64,000 bases of DNA from an uncultured Bacteroidales bacterium (lineage in GTDB: Bacteria; Bacteroidota; Bacteroidia; Bacteroidales; F082), in contig CAJOHD010000006.1 in the NCBI GenBank assembly GCA_905234275.1, positions 1-64,000 of the forward strand. The letters are read 5' to 3'. Numbering within the stretch: position 1 is the first letter of the stretch; each line of letters starts with the position of its first letter. The notes under the pieces were generated by a model. The model saw only the letters and a program-made list of their open reading frames with translations, searched no databases and was not told the DNA's origin. Shown here piece after piece: positions 26,460-34,591 of the stretch. The translations under genes and the position numbers were made by a program.

Positions 26460-27149
26460 ATGAAACTACTCAAATCATTGGTAAATCTATTATTTCCCCG
26501 TGTTTGCGCCGCATGCGGAAACATACTTCTCGAAGGTGAGGACACGGTCTGCACCACATGTCGGTTTTTATTGCCTAAAACCGGATACGAACAACATCCT
26601 GATAACCCTATGGCGCAGATGTTCTATGGCCAGATGCCGTTCAATGCAGTAATGGCAGAGTTTTTCTTCAGCAAAACCGGCAAAGTGCAACACCTTATTC
26701 ATGGTTTGAAATATCATCACTGTCGCGAAAACGGCATATTTTTAGGTCAGGAAATTGGCAAAAGTTTGTTACAAGCTGCTGATTATCAAGGAATTGATTT
26801 TATTGTTCCAATTCCACTCCATCCCAAAAAAGAAAAGATAAGAGGTTACAATCAGAGTCACGTCATTGCGGAAGGAATTTCCCAAATTACGAGTGTTCCA
26901 ATTGCTGGAAATTGTCTGGTGAGGAGCGTTTTCACCGACACGCAGACGAAGAAATCCCGTGAGGACCGTTGGCAAAACGTAAAAAATATCTTTGAAGTGA
27001 AAAATACAGAGAAACTTAAAGGAAAACATGTGCTTTTGGTTGACGATGTGCTTACAACCGGCGCCACTCTCATGTCGGCAGGAAGGGCTCTGATGCAGGT
27101 AGAAGGAATAAAAATAAGCGTTGCGACGGCTGCATGTGCAGGCAACTAA
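26460..27149 (+). CDS. ComF family phosphoribosyltransferase-like protein
   Basis: The 229 residues start with a zinc-binding double CxxC (CAACG, then CTTCRF at about 17-40). A type I phosphoribosyltransferase fold follows, with the PRPP loop HVLLVDDVLTTGATLMSAG near residue 190. ComF proteins take part in natural DNA uptake in some bacteria, but orphan copies are common and their role is unclear. The gene follows the hydrogenase regulator and its terminal repeat, and precedes rlmH, which has its own promoter. Confidence 0.93.
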   Translation: MKLLKSLVNLLFPRVCAACGNILLEGEDTVCTTCRFLLPKTGYEQHPDNPMAQMFYGQMPFNAVMAEFFFSKTGKVQHLIHGLKYHHCRENGIFLGQEIGKSLLQAADYQGIDFIVPIPLHPKKEKIRGYNQSHVIAEGISQITSVPIAGNCLVRSVFTDTQTKKSREDRWQNVKNIFEVKNTEKLKGKHVLLVDDVLTTGATLMSAGRALMQVEGIKISVATAACAGN

Positions 27150-27158
27150 AATTTTTAC

Positions 27159-27166
27159 TATCTTTG
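27159..27166 (+). promoter_or_regulatory. Minus-7 box of rlmH
   Basis: TATCTTTG, followed by C, lies 4 nt before the GTG start codon at 27171, the same spacing as for the DUF3109 gene and feoB. Confidence 0.6.
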
Positions 27167-27170
27167 CGAC

Positions 27171-27644
27171 GTGAAAATAGTGTTGCTCGTGATAGGAAAG
27201 ACCGATGAGGCTTATCTCGAGACTGGTATCTCAAAGTATATCAGTCGGTTGGAACATTACGCACAGTTCGAGATGAAGGTTATCCCTGACATCAAGAACC
27301 GCAAGACCTTGTCGGAGGCGCAGCAGAAAAAACTCGAAGGCGACTTGCTTTTATCACAGTTTATGGCAGGCGATGAAATAGTGCTTTTAGATGAAAACGG
27401 TAAGACATTCTCATCGCGTGGTTTCTCACAATGGCTTGAGCGCCAGATGAATACAGGCTGCAAACGATTAGTGTTTGTAATAGGTGGACCTTACGGCTTC
27501 TCGCAGGAGGTTTACGAAAAGGCAAATGCTAAAATCAGTCTCTCGGAGATGACGTTCTCGCATCAGATGGTGCGACTCGTCTTCACCGAACAGCTCTATC
27601 GAGCGTTCACTATTTTAAAAGGAGAATCTTATCATCATGATTAG
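27171..27644 (+). CDS. rlmH: 23S rRNA pseudouridine-1915 N3-methyltransferase
   Basis: A SPOUT-class methyltransferase modifying helix 69 of 23S rRNA. The 157 residues show the family knot: LVFVIGGPYGFSQEVYEKA at about 102-120, then LSLSEMTFSHQMVRLVFTEQ-type sequence and the end KGESYHH. The start is a GTG, placed so close to the promoter box that the message is probably leaderless. It lies 21 nt after the comF-like gene. Confidence 0.97.
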   Translation: MKIVLLVIGKTDEAYLETGISKYISRLEHYAQFEMKVIPDIKNRKTLSEAQQKKLEGDLLLSQFMAGDEIVLLDENGKTFSSRGFSQWLERQMNTGCKRLVFVIGGPYGFSQEVYEKANAKISLSEMTFSHQMVRLVFTEQLYRAFTILKGESYHHD

Positions 27645-27651
27645 CCACATT

Positions 27652-27676
27652 GTCATTCCGAGCGTAGCGAGGAATC
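27652..27676. repeat. Half copy of the GTCATT repeat after rlmH
   Basis: GTCATTCCGAGCGTAGCGAG followed by GAATC. It lies 7 nt after the rlmH stop and folds as one hairpin with a GTA loop. Confidence 0.8.
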
Positions 27677-27707
27677 TCATTTAAACTGAACGTAATATTT
27701 AATAAAT

Positions 27708-29837
27708 ATGAAGAAAACATTATTAACATTAACAGCAATCATCCTTTGCAGCACTTTAGTTAGTGCTGACGAAGGCATGTGGATTCCTGCGCTGCTTCAG
27801 AGAAATGAAGCCGACATGCAGGCTATGGGCATGAAAATCACTGCCGACGACATCTTTTCAATCAATCACAGTTCAATGAAAGACGCTGTAGTGCTCTTTG
27901 GAGGCGGCTGCACTGCCGAAATCGTAAGCGATCAGGGACTGCTCCTTACCAACCATCACTGCGGTTTTGACTGGATTCAGAAACACTCGACCATCGAGCA
28001 CGACTACCTTACAGACGGCTTCTGGGCAATGACGCTGGAAGAAGAACTCCCCTGCCCTGGTCTCACAGCCAAGATGCTGAGATATATGGAAGACGTCACT
28101 GATAAGGTTCTTGTCGGAATCACCGACCAGACAACAGACGACGAACGTGCTAAAATCATCGCTGAAAACATTAAAAACATCAAAGAATCAGCGCAAAAAG
28201 ACAATAAATATAAGGTGACGATTGAGTCGTTTTATATTGGTAATCAATATTTTTTGATGTATAATGAGATTTTTGACGACATTCGTATGGTTGGCGCTCC
28301 ACCTTCAAATATCGGCAAGTTCGGTGGCGACACTGACAACTGGGTATGGCCTCGTCACACTGGTGACTTCTCAATCTTCAGAATTTATAAAGATGGCAAA
28401 CCTTACAAACCTGATTATCATTTCACTATCTCTTTGAAAGGCGTTCAAGAAGGCGATTTCACATTCGTGTTCGGCTATCCTGCACGTACCAACGAGTATC
28501 TGCCTGCAGTAGCTGTCGACCAGGAAGCTAACGTGGTTTATCCTGTTGTGGTCGACCTTCGCACACAGATTCTTGACATCTACAATAAATATCAGGAAAA
28601 AGACCCTAAAGTGAGACTTCAGTACGCTTCTAAACATGCCGGATTGGGCAATGGCTGGAAGAAATGGATGGGTGTGATTGAAGGTATCAGGAATTTCAAT
28701 GGAATTGAAAAGAAAAAGGCTTTCGAAGAGGCTTATATCAACTGGTGCCAGGAGACTCGTGCCCGTATGAAATATATGCACGCTCTCCGTGATTTTGATC
28801 CTGTTTATGAGGAATACGAGAAATACCGCATGGCGACTACTTATCTCACTGAGGCAGGTCTTTCGATCGAACTTCTCGACTTTGCAGCTAATTTCGCAAA
28901 GCTTGCTGAGGTAACAAAAGACACTCCGCAAGAGGAAATAGATGAACAAATCAATGATTTAAGACAAGCAACTACAGTCTTTTTCAAAGATTACTATCAA
29001 CCTATAGATGAAGAGGTCGCTTTGACTATGCTTACAGCTTATCGTGCTAACCAACCTGAGGATTTCCGTCCTGAGATTTTAAATGAGATTGATAAGAAAT
29101 TTAAAGGCGATGTGAAGGCTTACGTTGATTATCTTTTTGGAAAAACAATTTTGACATCGGAAGAAAAAGTTAATAAGTTCCTTGACGAATTTAAACCTTC
29201 AAAAGTTAAAAAACTTGCTAAAGACCCGGCTGTTGTTGCTGTTAACAGCATGATGGATTTCTATGTTGAAAACGTTATGCCAAAATCGAGAGAATGCAAC
29301 ACCAAGATTAACAACCTGCGCCGTGTTTACATGGAAGGTCAGATGAAGATGATTCCTGAGGTTTATCCTGAAAAGAGACTATACCCTGACGCTAATTTCA
29401 CCCTTCGTGTGACTTACGGCAAAGTTGGCGGTTTCAAGCCTAAAGACGCTGTTACATACGGCTATTTCACCACCCTTGACGGTATCATGCAGAAAGAAAA
29501 TCCTGACATTTACGATTATGTTGTAACTGACAGATTGCATGAGCTTTATGATGCAAAAGACTACGGTCGTTATGCCGACAAAGACGGTACAATGCATGTG
29601 GCATTTATTGCTGGCAACCACACCACAGGCGGCAACAGCGGAAGTCCGATTTTAAATGCCGAAGGTAAACTTTTAGGTCTTAACTTCGACCGTACCTGGG
29701 AAGGCACGATGAGCGACCTCATCTATGATCCGTCGATTTGTAAGAACATCAGTGTTGACATCCGTTACGTGCTGTTCCTTATCGACAAGTATGCAGGTTG
29801 CACACGTCTCATTGATGAGATGACTATTGACGAGTAA
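27708..29837 (+). CDS. S46 family dipeptidyl-peptidase, DPP11-like
   Basis: A secreted (signal peptide of about 20 residues) serine exopeptidase that removes dipeptides from peptide N-termini. The 709 residues start DEGMWIPALL. They have the catalytic His in LLTNHHCGF (83/84) and the Ser in GGNSGSP (S644). Residue 662 is Arg (LNFDRTWEGTMSD). In Porphyromonas, DPP11 has Arg here and cleaves after Asp/Glu, while DPP7 has Gly and prefers hydrophobic residues. I therefore predict acidic specificity. It fits a peptide-fermenting lifestyle. The next gene begins 1 nt after its stop. Confidence 0.93.
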   Translation: MKKTLLTLTAIILCSTLVSADEGMWIPALLQRNEADMQAMGMKITADDIFSINHSSMKDAVVLFGGGCTAEIVSDQGLLLTNHHCGFDWIQKHSTIEHDYLTDGFWAMTLEEELPCPGLTAKMLRYMEDVTDKVLVGITDQTTDDERAKIIAENIKNIKESAQKDNKYKVTIESFYIGNQYFLMYNEIFDDIRMVGAPPSNIGKFGGDTDNWVWPRHTGDFSIFRIYKDGKPYKPDYHFTISLKGVQEGDFTFVFGYPARTNEYLPAVAVDQEANVVYPVVVDLRTQILDIYNKYQEKDPKVRLQYASKHAGLGNGWKKWMGVIEGIRNFNGIEKKKAFEEAYINWCQETRARMKYMHALRDFDPVYEEYEKYRMATTYLTEAGLSIELLDFAANFAKLAEVTKDTPQEEIDEQINDLRQATTVFFKDYYQPIDEEVALTMLTAYRANQPEDFRPEILNEIDKKFKGDVKAYVDYLFGKTILTSEEKVNKFLDEFKPSKVKKLAKDPAVVAVNSMMDFYVENVMPKSRECNTKINNLRRVYMEGQMKMIPEVYPEKRLYPDANFTLRVTYGKVGGFKPKDAVTYGYFTTLDGIMQKENPDIYDYVVTDRLHELYDAKDYGRYADKDGTMHVAFIAGNHTTGGNSGSPILNAEGKLLGLNFDRTWEGTMSDLIYDPSICKNISVDIRYVLFLIDKYAGCTRLIDEMTIDE

Positions 29838-29838
29838 A

Positions 29839-30780
29839 ATGACTGATAATAAAACATTTACAGAGCGCATGCTTTCGTGTGTACGCTCTGCTACTCCAAG
29901 CGCGCTGAAAACTATTTGGTGGCTCACTAAAATCATGGTTGGTGTGTCGTTTGGCATAATGCTGCTTCAGTATTTTGGCGTCATCGCTTGGATTTCTGCG
30001 CTGCTTACGCCTGTTTTTTCCAGCTTCGGACTCCCGGGAGAGGCGGCATTGGCATACGTTTCGGGCTATTTTGTGAACTGCTACACCGCAATGGCGGTTA
30101 TGAGTACCCTTGAACTTGATATGCGAGCCGCAACGATATTGGCAGTTATGGTGCTATGTTCTCACAATATGATTGTGGAAACCACGGTGCAAGCAAAAAC
30201 AGGCTCATCAGCAATAAGAATAGTCGTTATCAGAACTTTATCAGCTTTCATTTTAGCGTTTGTGTTGAACAAAATGATGCCTGGTGAATTTGTCGCAGGT
30301 GAGTCGCATCTGGTAACATCTGAAAACGTAACTTTTGTTGAGATGCTGAAAAACTGGGCATTGCGCACAGTGAAAACTGTCGGCTTGATGATAGTTTTGG
30401 TGTATTTGCTTACACTTTTGCAGCGTATTTTGAATGAATTCGGCATCATAGAGCACATTGCCAACTTCCTGAAGCCAGTGATGATATTCTTCGGATTACC
30501 ACCTCGTACCGCATTCCTGTGGCTTGTTGCCAACACTCTCGGTCTTGCCTATGGAGCTGCAGTGATGATTGATGAAGCTGAGACAGGCTCAACTACAAAA
30601 GAAGAAAACGATATCTTAAATCACCATATAGGTGTCTCTCACAGCAACCTCGAAGATTTATTGCTCTTCACAGCGATGGGAGGCAACTTCTTGTGGATGC
30701 TGCTTTCCCGCTGGGCGATGTCGCTACTCCTTGTTTGGGAGCGAAGAATTGAGAATAAAATACGACACAAAAATCTTTAA
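29839..30780 (+). CDS. Nucleoside recognition (Gate) domain membrane protein
   Basis: The protein (about 313 residues) has 7-8 hydrophobic helices and two Gate-like halves. GLPGEAALAYVSGYFVNCYT and GLPPRTAFLWLVANTLGLAY are matching segments of the two halves. The same fold is found in SpmA/SpmB and in the membrane part of FeoB. Substrate is unknown. I start at the ATG at 29839, 1 nt after the peptidase stop; a TTG start 12 nt earlier is possible but overlaps the peptidase. Cotranscription with the peptidase is likely. It converges on the AI-2E transporter gene, overlapping by 4 nt. Confidence 0.85.
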   Translation: MTDNKTFTERMLSCVRSATPSALKTIWWLTKIMVGVSFGIMLLQYFGVIAWISALLTPVFSSFGLPGEAALAYVSGYFVNCYTAMAVMSTLELDMRAATILAVMVLCSHNMIVETTVQAKTGSSAIRIVVIRTLSAFILAFVLNKMMPGEFVAGESHLVTSENVTFVEMLKNWALRTVKTVGLMIVLVYLLTLLQRILNEFGIIEHIANFLKPVMIFFGLPPRTAFLWLVANTLGLAYGAAVMIDEAETGSTTKEENDILNHHIGVSHSNLEDLLLFTAMGGNFLWMLLSRWAMSLLLVWERRIENKIRHKNL

Positions 30781-31916
30781 TCAGCTTTATTCCCTATGTC
30801 AGGCATTAGTCGCTTGACAATCTTCTTATCGTAGAAAAACCTTCCAGCGATAACGCGGACCACTGTGTAAGCCGGGATAGCCACCAGCATGCCTAAAATG
30901 CCTCCTATTGTTCCTGCAAATAGCATCACTATGAAGATTTCAAGCGGTGTGGATTGGATACTTGTGGAATAGATAACTGGTTGCAGCACGAAATTGTCGA
31001 TGATTTGCACTGTAAGCATGATGGCAAACACAATGAGTGCGAAAATCCAGATGTTGACGTCCAAACCCATGCCGGTGCCGTATTTGAGCACTAAACATAA
31101 CAATGTGCCCAAAACCTCACCGAGGATTGGTCCTACGTATGGCAAGATATTGAGAATACCAGCAATGAACGCAATGCCGAGGGCATATACCGGACTGACA
31201 CGGGCGATGAGCCATAAGCCAAGGAAATTAAAGAAAGCTACACCTAACATCTCCAGCAGAAGACCAACAAAATAACGTGAAAGCAAGTGCTCGATATCTA
31301 ATATCGACTCTGTTACTGAGGTTTCTATGCGGTCGGGAACGAGGGCAGCAACGATCTTTGAGAACAAATTTTCATCTTTAACAAAGAAGAACGAGATGAA
31401 CACCACTGAGAAAATACCCACAGCAAGATCAACAATAATTGAGCCTACCGAGCCAAGAATACCGGTGACAGATAAGTTCGACAACGTACCTTTCAGGTAG
31501 TCGAGAAGCATCCCGATGGCGTCGAAATCCTTGCCTAAACTTGGGAATACGCTGATGATCCAGCCATTGATTTTATCGCCAAGGTTACCGTCAAAACTTT
31601 CAATGTCTTTTACAAGAGAAGCATCGTTGACTATATTGGTTATCACAGGAATAACCTGAATGATAATTATTGTCAGTAAAAAGAGGACAATTATTATCGA
31701 CAAAATTGCCAAAAGCCAGTTGGGAGCGCTCTTCCCTTTGACTTGTATTTTAATCATCACTCGCATCAGTGGCTGACTGAGAAGCGACACCACAAACGCT
31801 AGAATTATATACACAAGCACGTTGCTGAAATACCAGCAGGTTACACCTACAATTGCCAGAATCCCGAGAAAAATAAGATATCCAGCTAGTTTGTCAAGAT
31901 TACTTTGTTTTTCCAT
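30777..31916 (-). CDS. AI-2E family transporter (PerM/TqsA type)
   Basis: The 379-residue integral membrane protein has the family layout: two N-terminal helices with FSNVLVYIILAFVVSLLSQPL, a long amphipathic region, and a C-terminal pore block with the conserved AFIAGILNILPYVGPILGEV, and a later PAYTVVRV. Members export quorum-sensing signals or ions in different bacteria; the substrate here cannot be told. A TAAATTTG box at 31945-31952 (minus strand) is its likely promoter. Confidence 0.93.
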   Translation of the reverse strand: MEKQSNLDKLAGYLIFLGILAIVGVTCWYFSNVLVYIILAFVVSLLSQPLMRVMIKIQVKGKSAPNWLLAILSIIIVLFLLTIIIIQVIPVITNIVNDASLVKDIESFDGNLGDKINGWIISVFPSLGKDFDAIGMLLDYLKGTLSNLSVTGILGSVGSIIVDLAVGIFSVVFISFFFVKDENLFSKIVAALVPDRIETSVTESILDIEHLLSRYFVGLLLEMLGVAFFNFLGLWLIARVSPVYALGIAFIAGILNILPYVGPILGEVLGTLLCLVLKYGTGMGLDVNIWIFALIVFAIMLTVQIIDNFVLQPVIYSTSIQSTPLEIFIVMLFAGTIGGILGMLVAIPAYTVVRVIAGRFFYDKKIVKRLMPDIGNKAD

Positions 31917-32092
31917 AACACTGTCTATAAACCTATCATGACTGCAAATTTATAAATAAATCCTGTAAATATTGTTAATCCTGTCAAAAAAATGAAGGAA
32001 TAAACCCATTTGTGTCAATTCGTGAGATTCGTGTTTAAAAAAGTGTAAGAACAGTTTTAAAAAAATTTTGTAAGTGGTATTAAAAAAAGTTG

Positions 32093-32100
32093 TATTTTTG
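32093..32100 (+). promoter_or_regulatory. Minus-7 box of tRNA-Pro
   Basis: TATTTTTG followed by CAG, 20 nt upstream of the tRNA. Apart from this and the AI-2E gene promoter, the stretch 31917-32120 shows only AT-rich sequence. Confidence 0.6.
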
Positions 32101-32120
32101 CAGTCCGAAAAAAACGGGTT

Positions 32121-32194
32121 CGGGATGTAGCGCAGCCCGGTAGCGCGCTTCGTTCGGGACGAAGAGGCCGCAAGTTCGAATCTTGTCATCCCGA
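32121..32194 (+). tRNA. tRNA-Pro (anticodon CGG)
   Basis: The acceptor CGGGATG pairs with CATCCCG, discriminator A. The D arm is GCGCAGCCCGGTAGCGC, and the anticodon stem CTTCG/CGAAG holds loop TTCGGGA. The T arm has AGTTCGAATCT. CCA is not encoded. Confidence 0.95.
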
Positions 32195-32198
32195 CAAT

Positions 32199-32229
32199 AA
32201 AAAAACAGCTTTTTGAGCTGTTTTTTTTG
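32199..32229 (+). terminator. Terminator after tRNA-Pro
   Basis: The stem AAAAACAGCT / AGCTGTTTTT, with a 5-nt loop and an eight-T run, directly follows the tRNA. Confidence 0.85.
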
Positions 32230-32301
32230 TTTATCGTTTACAGTTTACCGTTTATTTTTTAAGGCTTTTTAAACAGTAAACGGTAAACAGTAAACAGTAA
32301 A
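32229..32301. repeat. GTAAAC-type palindromic repeat
   Basis: The left arm, of GTTTATCGTTTACAGTTTAC type, is mirrored by repeated AAACAGTAAACGGTAAACAG units on the right. It resembles in style the CTAAAGACT repeats at 13619 and 54349 but differs in sequence. It abuts the stop of the small lipoprotein gene. Confidence 0.7.
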
Positions 32302-32442
32302 CTACTTCCACCTCGAGCAATCGCAATCTTTCGATTTTTTTTGATAATTACTCGGCTCATACGCCCTCGAACACGATGCGAAAACAATTGATAACGAAAT
32401 GATTATCAAAAAGATTCTAAATATTTTTATACTTTTTTTCAT
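32302..32442 (-). CDS. Small predicted lipoprotein, 46 residues
   Basis: A minus-strand frame of 46 codons starts MKKSIKIFRIFLIIISLSIV and ends at a TAG (32304-32302). It has a basic start, a hydrophobic core and a lipobox FASC with Cys24, so it is probably a lipoprotein. The mature peptide has only 23 residues and ends KDCDCSRWK, a CxC-plus-Trp tail. No homologous family is named with certainty. It is too short for usual gene finders but has a convincing signal sequence. Confidence 0.6.
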   Translation of the reverse strand: MKKSIKIFRIFLIIISLSIVFASCSRAYEPSNYQKKSKDCDCSRWK

Positions 32443-32456
32443 AATTCATTTTTAAT

Positions 32457-32585
32457 GTCATTTCGAGCTTGTCGAGAAAGCCTTGTTATTCCATTTTATT
32501 GTATTTATAACCTTTTTCATATTGTTTGTGTTATAAGAGGATTTCTCCACTTCGCTCCATTTCATTTCGCTTCGGTCGAAATGAC
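32457..32585. repeat. Full-length GTCATT palindromic repeat
   Basis: 129 bp: left arm GTCATTTCGAGCTTGTCGAG, right arm from GGATTTCTCCACTTCGCTCC to TCGGTCGAAATGAC. It separates the small lipoprotein from the EnvC-like gene end. Confidence 0.88.
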
Positions 32586-32594
32586 GGTGGTGAG

Positions 32595-33770
32595 TTATTT
32601 CAACCATGTTTCCGGGTTTGTATTATTTTTATCATTCCACACCTCGAAATGCAGAGTTGTCACATTGTCGCTGGCTCCTGTGTGAATCAGACCGAGCTTC
32701 TGCCCTGTCTTCACCTTGTCCCCTGACTTCACATAAACCTTATCCAGATTAGCATAAAGCGTGAAATAAGTGCCGTGTCGCACCATCACCACGTTGGTCG
32801 TGCCGGTGTTGAAAACGGTTGATACTTGTCCGTCGAACACGCATAAAGCATTGGAACCTTGCTCCGTTGAGATATCGATGCCGTTGTTCATTACGACGAC
32901 TTTAGACTGTGTCGGATGAGCTGTCTTGCCATATTTCTTGGTGACAACGCCACTCGCAACCGGCCATGGCAGTTTACCCTTGTTGCTCTCGAAATTAGCT
33001 GCAAGCTTGGTGTCGATAGTAGCGTCAGCTTTGCGTTTTGCCAGTTCTTCCTCTATGATTTTCTTAATCTTAGCTTGAAGGTCTTTCGTCTCTTTCTCTT
33101 TCTTGGCTATATCGTTTTTTATGTTTTTCTCTTCTTTTTTGAGTTTTGCCAGTTTATCGTTGAGCGTTTTTTTGTCTTTGTTAAGCTCATCGCGTTCTTT
33201 TTTCTGCGTATTGTTAAGATTTTCAATGCGTTTCTTGTCTTCCTCGTTTTTGTCGATGCGCTGTTTTATCTCAGTTTTCGTATCGTCAATCTCTGCCATT
33301 TTGTGTTTCAATAGGTCGTTAAACTGCTGGAGGTATCTCATTCTTCGCACCGCCTGATTGAAATCTTTTGAAGAGAATATAAAAAGTAAGTTATTGAGAT
33401 TGTTTCTGTTACGATAATGAATCACCAGCAAGTCGGCATATTCCTTCCGGTTCTTCTCAAGTTCGTTTTGCAGATTGTTGATGTCGTTTTTATAACCTTT
33501 TGTCTCTTTGTTTAAAATGGCAAGCTGTTTGTCGTATGTCTTGATAAGGTCGTCTCTTTTCTTAATCTGTGCTTGCAAAAGCTCGACTTCCCTGATAGTT
33601 GTTTCTTTGTTTTTTGATGTCTTTTTCAAAAGGTTTTGAGAAGTCTTGATTTCATTTTGAAGCTTATTGACTTTTTGTTCCAAATCGTTGACACTCTGAG
33701 CATTACATATCAAATTGATGCTAAAAAACATCAATATTAGGCAAATGTGATATGCAACTTTTTTGGTCAT
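32595..33770 (-). CDS. EnvC-like murein hydrolase activator with degenerate LytM domain
   Basis: A signal peptide (ending ICNAQS) is followed by a long coiled coil (about residues 28-255) and a C-terminal LytM/M23 domain (about 265-391). The metal site of active M23 enzymes is incomplete: the first His is Asn (NNGIDI), and the HLHFE motif reads TLHFEVW with one His missing. This is the pattern of EnvC-type activators, which switch on amidases during cell division instead of cutting murein themselves. It overlaps the DUF4292 gene by 4 nt and ends the flippase-dut-TPR-DUF4292-EnvC gene run. Confidence 0.88.
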   Translation of the reverse strand: MTKKVAYHICLILMFFSINLICNAQSVNDLEQKVNKLQNEIKTSQNLLKKTSKNKETTIREVELLQAQIKKRDDLIKTYDKQLAILNKETKGYKNDINNLQNELEKNRKEYADLLVIHYRNRNNLNNLLFIFSSKDFNQAVRRMRYLQQFNDLLKHKMAEIDDTKTEIKQRIDKNEEDKKRIENLNNTQKKERDELNKDKKTLNDKLAKLKKEEKNIKNDIAKKEKETKDLQAKIKKIIEEELAKRKADATIDTKLAANFESNKGKLPWPVASGVVTKKYGKTAHPTQSKVVVMNNGIDISTEQGSNALCVFDGQVSTVFNTGTTNVVMVRHGTYFTLYANLDKVYVKSGDKVKTGQKLGLIHTGASDNVTTLHFEVWNDKNNTNPETWLK

Positions 33771-34591
33771 CTGTAAATCCTCTCGTATTTCTTAGGAACG
33801 TTGAAAATGAAGTCGATATTGTCGTTTATGATAATATTTGAATAGATGATATCCGCTTTCAGATGCTGGTCACCATGTATGTCAATAGAGATTTTTGTAG
33901 GAATATATTTTTCTCCAATCTGTTGAAAATCAGAGTATTGCAGTTCAATTTTTCGCTTGCTGTCGTTGTATTCCCTGATGTGGTATTTGGTAATTTTATA
34001 ATGTTGTGGATCAATCCAAATATCTTTCAGCATCACTTTCCACTCGTCGTCTTTTTGCTTGATCGACTTTTTTAATGATTTGGAAATCAACAGGTTATAT
34101 TGATCGCCATCAATAAGTAACTTATAATTATCGCTTTCACGAAGATTGATGTCGTTGCCAACCAGCACTGATTGTATGAACGGCAAAGATGTGATCAAAG
34201 GTGAAATATCGCTGAAAACCTCAATATTTTCGCATAAGTATGTTTTATCATTGCGGTTAAGGAAATAGACGGAATCAGTAGAGACTTTAACTCTCAATAC
34301 TTCCACTCCCAATGGTAAAGAGAGACTGGTCCAGATGATGCTGTCTTTTTGCATCCTTAGCTGACCTTTCATATTGACATTCTTATCGTTAGTCTCGACC
34401 TTAACGATTATTTTAGCCATCATGTTTTCATAGTCAAAAGCGTTATCATCAACCTCTTTGATAAGTTGGCGCGCCGTAAATTCACGCAAAGTGGTCTTCG
34501 TCATCGCTTTTTTTGAAGAACAGCTTGTGCTTAGAAACGGCACAATTGCCATCAGGCAAAATACCAATAAAATATGGAGTTTTCTATTCAT
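33767..34591 (-). CDS. DUF4292 family lipoprotein
   Basis: The 274-residue protein has a lipobox (LSTSC, Cys24). The mature part is of beta-rich character with the DUF4292 pattern: KDSIIWTSLSLPLGVEVLRV, then YFLNRNDKTYL, and later KYIPTKISIDI. The shape recalls LolB/LppX-like lipid-binding folds, but that is inference. It overlaps the TPR gene by 8 nt and the EnvC gene by 4 nt, so the three are translated together. An envelope role is likely from the neighbours. Confidence 0.88.
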   Translation of the reverse strand: MNRKLHILLVFCLMAIVPFLSTSCSSKKAMTKTTLREFTARQLIKEVDDNAFDYENMMAKIIVKVETNDKNVNMKGQLRMQKDSIIWTSLSLPLGVEVLRVKVSTDSVYFLNRNDKTYLCENIEVFSDISPLITSLPFIQSVLVGNDINLRESDNYKLLIDGDQYNLLISKSLKKSIKQKDDEWKVMLKDIWIDPQHYKITKYHIREYNDSKRKIELQYSDFQQIGEKYIPTKISIDIHGDQHLKADIIYSNIIINDNIDFIFNVPKKYERIYR

